From Polyangiaceae bacterium (GTDB taxonomy: Bacteria > Myxococcota_A > Polyangia > Polyangiales > Polyangiaceae), in contig CANMZR010000002.1 in assembly GCA_947502375.1 (NCBI GenBank), positions 1 to 47,144 of the forward strand: a DNA stretch of 47,144 nucleotides, in the 5' to 3' direction. Every line of letters starts with the position of its first letter. Positions within the stretch are counted from its first letter, which is position 1. The position numbers were made by a program, and so were the translations under genes. The notes beneath the pieces were generated by a model that was given only the letters and a program-made list of their open reading frames with translations, searched no databases and was not told the DNA's origin. Below, one piece after another: positions 16,035 through 22,488 of the stretch.

Positions 16035-17186
16035 ATGGGAACCACCCATTCGGTCGTGTTGCTACCCGGTGACGGCGCGGGAGCCGAAGTCGCCAGAGAA
16101 GCACTGCGAGTCCTAGAACTCGTCTCGCAAAAAACGGGAGAGGTCTTCGAAATCGAGGAAATTCCCTGCGGAGGACGCTATTTTCTCGAGCATGGGCGAG
16201 ACTGGCCCGAAGGCTCCGAGGAAAAGTGCCGAGCGGCGGACGTCATGCTCCTTGGGGCGGTCGGCTGGCCTGCTGCCAAGGGGGGCGGCCCCGTCACGAT
16301 GCTCGACGGCAAAATGGCGGGCTGGTCGCCGGTGATCGGCAATCGCGTGAAGCTCGACCTTTACGCCAACATCCGGCCCGTGAAGCTCTACCCGGGCGTG
16401 AAGCTCCGAATCAGCGGCGTACCCACCCAAGTCTGGGCTCCCGAAAACGTCGATATGGTGTTCATCCGCGAGAACACCGAGGGCCTGTATGCGGGCATGG
16501 GCGGCATCCTCGCTCCCGGCGGCCGTGAAGTCCTCGCGACGGACACCCGCGTCATCACCCGTGCCGCCTCCGAGCGCGTGATTCGGCTCGCGTTCGAGCT
16601 CGCCATGAAGCGTCGGGGTGCCCCAAAAGACGGAAAAAAGCGCGTCACCGCAATCGTGAAGAACAACGTGCTCGCGGGCTGCAAGCTCTTCACGAACATC
16701 TTCGTCGAGATCGGCGCCGAATACCCGGAGGTCGAGAAGGACATCGCTATCGTGGATGCCCTGACCCAGTGGCTCATCACCCAACCGGAACACTACGACG
16801 TGCTCGTCACCACCAACATGTTCGGGGACATTGTGACCGACCTCGCGAGCGTCCTGCAGGGCGGGATGGGCATGGCCGTCGGCTGCAACGTCGGCGCACA
16901 CCACGGCATGTTCGAACCCATCCACGGCTCCGCTCCAAAAGAAGCCGGACAAAACAAGCTGAACCCCATGGCGATGATCCTCGCGACCGCCGAGGCGTTG
17001 CGCTGGCTCGGGCCGCGCAAGAACGCCCCGGAACTCGAGCGCGCGGGCAATGCCATCGAGGAGGCCGTCAAGCGGGTCTGCGCACAAGGCAACCCCCTCA
17101 CCTTCGACCTCGTCGGGGCCGCGAAAGCTTCCTCGATGAGCGCCGTTACCACGGCGATCCTGGCCGAACTTGCAAACCTTCTCTGA
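16035..17186 (+). CDS. Isocitrate/isopropylmalate-family dehydrogenase
   Basis: NAD(P)-dependent decarboxylating dehydrogenase, 383 aa. Family features are the start VVLLPGDGAGAEV, DLYANIRPVKLYPGV with the substrate Arg, RENTEGLYAGMG, the catalytic Lys in IVKNNVLAG and the metal-binding Asp pair in TTNMFGDIVTDLAS. The nucleotide site is PIHGSAPKEAGQNKLNPMAMI. This could be 3-isopropylmalate dehydrogenase of leucine synthesis, but the YANIRPVKLYPG loop also fits tartrate-dehydrogenase-like members, and leuC/leuD are not nearby, so I withhold a symbol. A GAGGA-like sequence precedes the ATG. The BMC-like gene follows 69 bp downstream in the same direction and may share the transcript. Confidence 0.9.
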   Translation: MGTTHSVVLLPGDGAGAEVAREALRVLELVSQKTGEVFEIEEIPCGGRYFLEHGRDWPEGSEEKCRAADVMLLGAVGWPAAKGGGPVTMLDGKMAGWSPVIGNRVKLDLYANIRPVKLYPGVKLRISGVPTQVWAPENVDMVFIRENTEGLYAGMGGILAPGGREVLATDTRVITRAASERVIRLAFELAMKRRGAPKDGKKRVTAIVKNNVLAGCKLFTNIFVEIGAEYPEVEKDIAIVDALTQWLITQPEHYDVLVTTNMFGDIVTDLASVLQGGMGMAVGCNVGAHHGMFEPIHGSAPKEAGQNKLNPMAMILATAEALRWLGPRKNAPELERAGNAIEEAVKRVCAQGNPLTFDLVGAAKASSMSAVTTAILAELANLL

Positions 17187-17255
17187 GCGAGGCCCAAAAG
17201 CTCTACCGTTAGCCGCCCCGCCGTATTACCGTTTCGGCCTTCGAGAGGAACAGCC

Positions 17256-17891
17256 ATGGCAGAATCGACCGGTTTCCAGCTCCGCGCTTACGTGTTCATC
17301 GATTCGCTGCAACAGCAGCTCGCCCAGTACATGGCGAAAACCAATCGAGTCTACGACCCCCGCGAATACGATGCGGCACTCTTCGTCGAGATCGCCCCAG
17401 CGATGGAAATCCACGCGAAGATCGACCAAGCGCTCAAGGCGACGCGCGTGCATCTCGGCGCGATGATCACCGAGCGCGTGTTCGGCATGATGCAGCTCCA
17501 CCATCAGGATCAGGGTGAAGTGCAGGCCGCCGGCGAGGCCGTGCTCAACGCCTCGGGTCTCAAGGTGACCGACCGCGCACGCTGCAAAATCCTTCAGAAC
17601 AAAATCATCCGCTCCGTCGAGCAAGACCACGCGATCGCCTTCACCGGCAATGCCTCGGGCAACATGGTCCTCGCGGGCGACTCCGTCCTCATCATGGAGG
17701 CCGAGCCCGCCGCGTACCTTTCGATCGCCTGCAACGAAGCGTTGAAGGCGGCCAACGTGAAGCTCATCGACATCATCGTTTGGGGTGCCACGGGCCGTCT
17801 CATCATGGCGGGCTCGGAAGCGCAGATCGATTACGCAGCCGCAGCGGCGACCGCAGCGCTCGAGAACTTGAACCGAACCCTGCCCGGCTGA
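17256..17891 (+). CDS. Tandem bacterial-microcompartment (BMC-T-like) shell protein
   Basis: 211-aa protein resembling two fused BMC folds. The first (about 38-105) reads ALFVEIAPAMEIHAKIDQ, ALKATRVHLGAMITE, GEVQAAGEAVL. The second (about 150-208) reads AYLSIACNEALKAANVKLID, then GRLIMAGSEAQIDYAAAAATAAL. Both have the 'A-x-x-x-A-D/N-x-A-L-K-A-x-x-V' helix and the closing Ala-rich helix typical of the family. Such proteins form trimers that tile the shell of protein organelles. AGAGG precedes the ATG. No BMC-H, pentamer (BMC-P) or cargo enzyme gene is in the window. The call rests on pattern recognition; a structurally related non-compartment protein is the main alternative. Confidence 0.68.
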   Translation: MAESTGFQLRAYVFIDSLQQQLAQYMAKTNRVYDPREYDAALFVEIAPAMEIHAKIDQALKATRVHLGAMITERVFGMMQLHHQDQGEVQAAGEAVLNASGLKVTDRARCKILQNKIIRSVEQDHAIAFTGNASGNMVLAGDSVLIMEAEPAAYLSIACNEALKAANVKLIDIIVWGATGRLIMAGSEAQIDYAAAAATAALENLNRTLPG

Positions 17892-18112
17892 ACCCTTTTT
17901 GCTGAGGGCGAGGCCCGCCGAGCGCCGCAGAGGTTTTTGTTGCTCCAACGGGGGGGGTGAATCGATGATCCATACTGGGTTGTCCATCCGCGTGTCCAAG
18001 TGCGTGACTTCGCGGACGGTCTGTGCGCTTCTCTTGCAATTTCAAACCTTTGTGACAATTCAGCTTTGGCGTGAATGCTGCAAACCTGACTCGAGTGGAA
18101 CGACTCGACCGT

Positions 18113-19264
18113 GTGAAGCAGACGAATTCCAGCCCCTGGAAAGTGTTGTTGGCGCCGAGCCTCATCCTCGCCGGAGCCGTCCTCGCGCCCGGCTGCAACG
18201 GTACGATTGGCACGACGTTGCACCCCGAAAAGGTCGACGCGAGCGGAACCCAAGGAGCCGGCGGAGCGGGCGGCGGCACACCCAGCACGGCCACGGGATT
18301 TGACCCAGGTACGACCGGTGCCGGCGGCGACTTTCAGCAATGCGAAGGGATTGAAAACGAGGCCACGAAAATTCCGGTCTCGATGTTCCTACAGGTCGAC
18401 AAGAGCGGGTCGATGAACGAGAACAACAAGTGGAATAATGCGAAGTCTGCCTTCGTGCAGTTCTTCAACGATCCTGCGGCACAGCAGGGGCTCAACGTGG
18501 CCCTGCGGTTCTGGCCCGACGCCGGCTGCGAGCCGAATTCTTGCAACGTGAACGCTTGCGCGACCCCACAAGTTCCGCTCGGCCCGCTCTCCGCCGCGAG
18601 CCAGGTTCAGTCGCTCACCAACCTGTTCAACTCGAAGAGCCCCGGCGGGTTGACGCCCATGTCGGCCGCGTTGGCGGGTGCCACCGCTTGGGCCGTCGAC
18701 GAGCAGACCAAGTCCGAAAGCGCGTCCAAAGTCGTCGTCGTCCTCGTGACCGACGGGGAGCCCACGGCCTGCGACGTCAACATCAACCACATCGCCGCCA
18801 TCGCCGAGGGCGCGTTTCAGAAAAAAGAGATCCTGACCTTCGCCGTCGGACTCCAGGGATCGCAAGAATCCCAGATGAACACCATCGCGAAGGGCGGGCA
18901 CACCGGCCAAGGATTCTTCATCGGCAATGGAAATGCTCAGGCGGAGTTGCTCGCCGCCTTGAAGAAGATCCAGAACAGCGTCGTCGCGTGCACCTACGCG
19001 ATGCCCGAAAGCTCCGACCCCAACCAAACGATTGACCCCACTCAGGTCAACATCGCCTACGACGCTGGCGACGGCACGAAGCCGGTCACCATCTCCCAAG
19101 TCGCAGATCCGTCCCAGTGCGGAGCCAACGCTCAAGCTTGGTATTACGACGACCCCAAAGCGCCGGCGGCCATCCTGCTGTGCCCGAGCACGTGTGCATC
19201 CGTGCAGGCGAACGAGAAGGCCAAGATCAAGATCTTGCTCGGCTGCGCGACCCAGGCCAATTGA
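18113..19264 (+). CDS. Von Willebrand factor A-domain lipoprotein (copy 1)
   Basis: Exported lipoprotein of 383 aa from the GTG at 18113: basic n-region, hydrophobic core and lipobox with Cys28 (LAPGC). A GTG at 18071 adds 14 residues that would make an overlong n-region, so I prefer the later one; neither has a clear ribosome site. A Gly/Thr linker leads into a von Willebrand A domain with the metal-site motif DKSGSM, the threonine in SPGGLTPMSAALAGA, and the LVTDGEP strand. Four C-terminal Cys segments (CTYAMP, QCGA, LCPSTC, GCATQ) may form disulfides. Function is probably adhesion or protein binding at the surface. The next gene is a paralog in the same order and orientation. Confidence 0.85.
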   Translation: MKQTNSSPWKVLLAPSLILAGAVLAPGCNGTIGTTLHPEKVDASGTQGAGGAGGGTPSTATGFDPGTTGAGGDFQQCEGIENEATKIPVSMFLQVDKSGSMNENNKWNNAKSAFVQFFNDPAAQQGLNVALRFWPDAGCEPNSCNVNACATPQVPLGPLSAASQVQSLTNLFNSKSPGGLTPMSAALAGATAWAVDEQTKSESASKVVVVLVTDGEPTACDVNINHIAAIAEGAFQKKEILTFAVGLQGSQESQMNTIAKGGHTGQGFFIGNGNAQAELLAALKKIQNSVVACTYAMPESSDPNQTIDPTQVNIAYDAGDGTKPVTISQVADPSQCGANAQAWYYDDPKAPAAILLCPSTCASVQANEKAKIKILLGCATQAN

Positions 19265-19285
19265 CAGACCGAGGAGCCGGAGAAG

Positions 19286-20398
19286 ATGGCACGAACGACG
19301 GGACTGCTCGGCGCTTTGGTGGTTTTCGCGGTGGCGTGCGGAAGCTCAAATTCGAATGAATTGACTGGAACTTCGGGTGCGGGTGGAGCGTCGGCGACCG
19401 CGGGAAGTGAGACCTCCGGAGTGTTCACCGGCAGCACGGGCACCGGCTCGGATGAGTTCGCTGCGTGCGCGAGCGCGAGTCTCGTGGGCGAGCCTATCCC
19501 CGTCACGTTGTTCATCATGATGGACCGCTCCGGCTCGATGCTCGACAACCAGAAATGGGCCAACGCGACGACCGCCCTTCAAGCCTTCTTCCAAGATCCC
19601 GAGTCCGCTGGCCTATCGGTTGCGCTTCGGTTTTTCCCCGATGAGCAACCGGTCGCAGGGTGCAGCGCTCCAAGTTGCAGTGTCGGCGCATGCGCGACGC
19701 CGCTGGTCGATGCAGCCGCGCTCAATGCCCAGCCGGCTTATGCCGATCCTCAACAAAAAGCTCTCGTCGATGCCCTGAAGGCAACGAGTCCGGGTGGCCA
19801 GACACCGATGCACGCGGCCCTCGCCGGAGCCGAGGCCTGGGCCACTGCACACGCGGGCAGCGACCATCGCACAGCGGTCATCCTGTTGACCGACGGCGAG
19901 CCTCAAGGCTGCGATGAGAACATCGACCACATCGCCCAGCTCGCAGCCGAGAGCCAATCGAAAGCGGGCGTGCTCACCTACGTCATCGGCATGGTCGGCT
20001 CAAAACAGAGTCAGCTCGACGCCATCGCAAAAGCCGGTGGAAGCACGGCGGCTTTCCTCATCGACAAGGGCACGGTGACGACCGAACTGCGAGCCCAGCT
20101 AAAAAAGATCAAGACGGCACAGCTCGCTTGCACGCTGGAGCTTCCCGGGTCGCCCGATCCCACAAAACCAGTGGACCCCGAGTTGGTCAACGTGACGATG
20201 GCGCCCAAGGCTGGCGGCGTCGCGAGCACGATTCCGCAAGTGGCATCGAAAGCGGCTTGCTCCGGAGTGGCCTGGTATTACGACACTCCCAATGCGCCCG
20301 CGCACATCATCCTTTGCCCAGCCGCCTGCACGGCCGCCGAGGACAACCCCGACACGGTGGTGACCGTGGTGCTTGGCTGCGCGACGAAAGTCCTCTGA
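19286..20398 (+). CDS. Von Willebrand factor A-domain lipoprotein (copy 2)
   Basis: 370-aa paralog of the preceding gene. The signal MARTTGLLGALVVFAVAC puts the lipid on Cys18, followed by a Gly/Ser/Thr-rich linker. The A domain has the metal-site DRSGSM, SPGGQTPMHAALAGA and ILLTDGEP. Cys positions (CSAPSCSVGACATP, CTLELP, LCPAAC, GCATK) line up with copy 1, while much of the remaining sequence differs, so the duplication is old. GGAGAAG lies before the ATG, and only 21 bp separate the genes, so they are probably co-transcribed. Two similar but diverged surface A-domain proteins could recognise different partners. Not an integrin; the family is common in myxobacterial lipoproteins. Confidence 0.87.
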   Translation: MARTTGLLGALVVFAVACGSSNSNELTGTSGAGGASATAGSETSGVFTGSTGTGSDEFAACASASLVGEPIPVTLFIMMDRSGSMLDNQKWANATTALQAFFQDPESAGLSVALRFFPDEQPVAGCSAPSCSVGACATPLVDAAALNAQPAYADPQQKALVDALKATSPGGQTPMHAALAGAEAWATAHAGSDHRTAVILLTDGEPQGCDENIDHIAQLAAESQSKAGVLTYVIGMVGSKQSQLDAIAKAGGSTAAFLIDKGTVTTELRAQLKKIKTAQLACTLELPGSPDPTKPVDPELVNVTMAPKAGGVASTIPQVASKAACSGVAWYYDTPNAPAHIILCPAACTAAEDNPDTVVTVVLGCATKVL

Positions 20399-20467
20399 TA
20401 CCGAGCCCACGAAGCGCCGCCTTCGAGCCAACGACTATAAAGTATTCAGCAGACTCTTTTCAGTATA

Positions 20468-20485
20468 ACCGTCTTAGTAGACGGT
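20468..20485. repeat. Inverted repeat ACCGTCT-TAGT-AGACGGT
   Basis: Seven-base perfect arms around a four-base loop, just upstream of the candidate -35 box. It could be an operator or the terminator hairpin of the upstream lipoprotein gene, but no T-run follows. Confidence 0.6.
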
Positions 20486-20487
20486 AC

Positions 20488-20516
20488 TTGAAATAAAGTG
20501 TTGAATAGAACATAGT
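20488..20516 (+). promoter_or_regulatory. Candidate sigma-70 promoter for the PilZ gene
   Basis: TTGAAA (20488-20493), a 17-base spacer, then CATAGT (20511-20516), within the AT-rich patch. The -10 matches four of six consensus bases. Inferred only. Confidence 0.4.
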
Positions 20517-20708
20517 GAGTTGTGACGCAGCCGGGCGAGCGCACGCTCAAACGGCCGCGATGGCTTCGACCCCCGGGAATGCCAGGTGCACGGAGCGCCG
20601 ACGAAACGGGCGCTGCCTTAGAAAAAGTGGACTTTTACTTACATAATCGTGCTGTCAGGGTAGCGTTTGGGCAGGTTGACGGTTATGAGTGTGGCGGGGG
20701 AAGAAACA

Positions 20709-21017
20709 ATGCATCGCGTTATTATGAGTTCGACCGAGTTACCTGAAGAACTTCGACATCGGCGCTCCGCGAGGCGGCTCCCGAGCACCGTGCAAGTCGA
20801 AGTGCTCGGCCCTCGAAAAGGCACCGGCGTCGTCATGAACGCAAGTTCAGGTGGGATGCGAATTGCGGTCGATTGCGAGTTGGCGCGCGGTGAAGTTTGC
20901 TCGGTGCGGCTCGTCGGCGGGACCGGGGTCGCCCTCTTCGATTCGCTCCGCGTCGTGTGGGCGCACAAGCTCGCCGACGGCTGGGTCGCAGGTCTCGCGC
21001 GCATCCGGGTGGACTGA
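20709..21017 (+). CDS. PilZ-domain protein
   Basis: Small cytosolic protein of 102 aa consisting of one PilZ domain, which usually binds cyclic di-GMP. The N-terminal arginine cluster RHRRSARRLP (the ligand-clamping RxxxR motif) is followed by VVMNASSGGMRI, matching the D/N-x-S-x-x-G core with Asn in first position, then beta strands to GLARIRVD. The ATG at 20709 follows a GGGGGAAG ribosome site; ATG 20685 and TTG 20667 are upstream alternatives without comparable support. It is single-domain and monocistronic, so it would work by binding a partner. Myxobacteria carry many such proteins for motility and polysaccharide control; the partner is not evident here. Confidence 0.85.
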   Translation: MHRVIMSSTELPEELRHRRSARRLPSTVQVEVLGPRKGTGVVMNASSGGMRIAVDCELARGEVCSVRLVGGTGVALFDSLRVVWAHKLADGWVAGLARIRVD

Positions 21018-21044
21018 GGCCGTCCCGCCCCCGGACACACATGT

Positions 21045-21401
21045 TCACCACTCGCAATGGGACGAACAGTCCAACGAGCCCGAGTGAAGCTTGCTGGCTC
21101 GCGGCATGGCTTGGGGTGAACCGACGATCTGCCCGCTCGTCAGCTCCCACGCTGCGAGGTAGGCCGTGGTCGCGACGGCCAGCTTGTCGCTGTCCAGCGC
21201 CAGCGCCAACACCGGCACAGCCACGTTTGTCTGGGGATGGTGCGGCAATGCAATCCGCAACAGTTCCTCCGCGCGTCGCCAACGCGTGACGACAACTGTG
21301 CCAGCATTCGCTGCCGCCAGCAACTCGCCTTCCCGCGAAAACGCCAGCGCATCGATGTTGCCACCGCCATGCTCTGGACCGTCGAGCGTGAGCCCTTTCA
21401 C
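21045..21401 (-). pseudogene. WD40-repeat-like fragment
   Basis: 118-aa reading frame with beta-propeller-like segments: NIDALAFSREGELLAAANAGTVVVTRW and VLALALDSDKLAVATTAYLAAWEL resemble two WD40 blades (D/S-x-D-x-x-x-L-A, x-V-x-x-W). Normal propellers carry at least six blades, so this is a remnant or C-terminal piece. It begins at a GTG overlapping the antitoxin remnant's stop as GTGA, which could be chance. Its C-terminal 25 residues are unlike any blade. Located in a region of decayed genes. Confidence 0.45.
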
Positions 21402-21529
21402 CAGGCTAAGAGAAGATCGTCGTTCGGATCGACGATCGTAACGCTGCCGATGAGCGACTTGCGCTTCTGCCTCGTCGCCGCGAGTGGAACGAGTTTCGCG
21501 ACCGGTTTTCCTCGTTTTATGGTTGTTGT
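21398..21529 (-). pseudogene. Phd/YefM-type antitoxin remnant (C-terminal part)
   Basis: Reading the minus strand ending at the stop 21398-21400 gives IKRGKPVAKLVPLAA, then IGSVTIVDPNDDLLLAW. This fits the central and C-terminal part of Phd/YefM antitoxins (x-I-T-R-R-G-K-P-V-A-x-L-V-P followed by a toxin-binding tail). Upstream in frame the sequence becomes Pro/Gly-rich (GESPGAPAPANRPR), and the N-terminal DNA-binding region is missing. No toxin follows it. It looks like a decayed antitoxin next to an intact one. Too short and unanchored for a firm call. Confidence 0.42.
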
Positions 21530-21649
21530 TCTTGGCCGATTGGCGGGAGCAGGCGCGCCGGGGGATTCACCGGGGCCCGCGGAGCCCGAAGCGCAGGCTC
21601 TGCCTCAGCACGATGTGCGTCGCCGGTCGAGATGGACCCGGCGCACGCG

Positions 21650-22045
21650 TCATACACAGCGCACGTCGATGAGACTGGTCAGCGCTGCGAAGTCGGCGTG
21701 ATTTCGGGTGTAGATGGGGACCTTGTGGACGAGCGCCGTCGCCGCGATCCATAAACCCATGACTCGGGCGCGTGGCTGGGCGCCGGCAGCTTTCACCGCG
21801 TGTGCGACCGTTGCGTACGCCCGCGCGACTTTTTCGTCGATCGCTAACGGACGGAAGGTTGTTTCGATGATTCCTAGCCTGCGGAGTCGATGGCGCCGCG
21901 TCTCGTCATTCTTGGCGACGAGCACTCCGTAGTGCAGCTCCGCGAGGGTCGCGACGGAGATCGCGGCCTCCTTCGGTAGGACCGGTCTCAGTTCCTCGTC
22001 GTCGCCTGCGATGACGATGGAGGTGTCGAGAATGCCTCGACTCAC
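21650..22045 (-). CDS. PIN-domain toxin (VapC-like) with altered active site
   Basis: 131-aa PIN-domain protein; such toxins are magnesium-dependent RNases held in check by the paired antitoxin. Acidic residues Asp7 (GILDTS), Glu36 (TLAELHYG) and Asp118 (NHADF) are in place, but the third catalytic position in the RVM-x-LWIAATAL motif, normally Asp, is Gly97 (codon GGT; GAT would need one base change). The tail VPIYTRNHADF is typical. The GTG at 22045 overlaps the antitoxin stop as GTGA, and I prefer it to the GTG at 22054. Loss of one metal ligand suggests weakened or lost nuclease activity, unless the neighbouring residues compensate. Confidence 0.85.
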   Translation of the reverse strand: MSRGILDTSIVIAGDDEELRPVLPKEAAISVATLAELHYGVLVAKNDETRRHRLRRLGIIETTFRPLAIDEKVARAYATVAHAVKAAGAQPRARVMGLWIAATALVHKVPIYTRNHADFAALTSLIDVRCV

Positions 22046-22293
22046 TCTGGCCACCGGGAGTCGAGATCGGCCTGTCCCATGTCGGCGATGTCATCGAAGA
22101 AGGTCGCATCCACGGCCCCTTCAGCGAGAATGGGCAGGTACTCGCGCTTCGTCACCCACGCCTGTTTTCGGCACGGGCCAAGCTCCGCCACCGGGCGGCC
22201 ATCGACGCTGATGACGAACTGCTGTCCGCGCTCTGCCTTTCGAAGAATCTCGCCGCTATGATTTCGGAGCTCCCGTTGAGGGATGGTCTTCAC
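22042..22293 (-). CDS. Phd/YefM-family antitoxin
   Basis: 83-aa antitoxin partner of the PIN toxin. The N-terminal part IPQRELRNHSGEILRKAERG and FVISVDGRPVAELGP is the Phd/YefM dimerisation and DNA-binding fold. The C-terminal tail (EGAVDATFFDDIADMG) would wrap the toxin. The GTG at 22293 (KTIPQREL) starts the homology; the longer reading to 22428 is Ser/Arg-rich and runs through the operator palindrome, so it is not coding. The palindrome lies ten bases upstream, consistent with autorepression. The toxin overlaps its stop by GTGA, giving the usual antitoxin-first operon. Confidence 0.85.
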   Translation of the reverse strand: MKTIPQRELRNHSGEILRKAERGQQFVISVDGRPVAELGPCRKQAWVTKREYLPILAEGAVDATFFDDIADMGQADLDSRWPE

Positions 22294-22302
22294 ACAACCA
22301 AG

Positions 22303-22320
22303 TGTAGCACATGTGCTACA
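22303..22320. promoter_or_regulatory. Perfect 18-bp palindrome, likely antitoxin operator
   Basis: TGTAGCACATGTGCTACA is its own exact reverse complement and lies ten bases upstream of the antitoxin start (minus strand). Position and symmetry match the autoregulatory operators of Phd/YefM-type modules. Binding is inferred. Confidence 0.7.
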
Positions 22321-22488
22321 GGCGCTCGACGCTCCAATCCTTCTCTCCTTCTTTGAGGAGCGAGGAGATTGGGGAGAGGTCCAAGCACTCGCGCACAAGA
22401 ATCGGTGAGCGAGCCGGTGAGCGGACAAGGAAGCTCGTGCAGGCGGTTCGGGTAGCGCGATTATTCGTTACGGTTTTTGATTCGCCAG

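Larger units (their letters stand above)
20399..20708. other. AT-rich 310-bp intergenic region upstream of the PilZ gene
   Basis: No coding frame is supported. The first half (about 20430-20530) is much richer in A/T than its surroundings and contains a perfect inverted repeat and a candidate promoter, listed separately. The second half is ordinary GC-rich leader of about 180 bp. I saw no convincing riboswitch core in it. Confidence 0.6.

Noticed and set aside
16113-17087. 324-aa minus-strand open frame
   Set aside because: Antisense to the dehydrogenase, His/Asp/Val-rich and unrecognisable.
20521-20708. Possible c-di-GMP riboswitch before the PilZ gene
   Set aside because: I found no convincing GEMM core or kissing-loop pattern; the leader looks ordinary.
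22294-22428. N-terminal extension of the antitoxin
   Set aside because: The extra 45 residues are Ser/Arg-rich and run through the operator palindrome; homology starts at the GTG at 22293.
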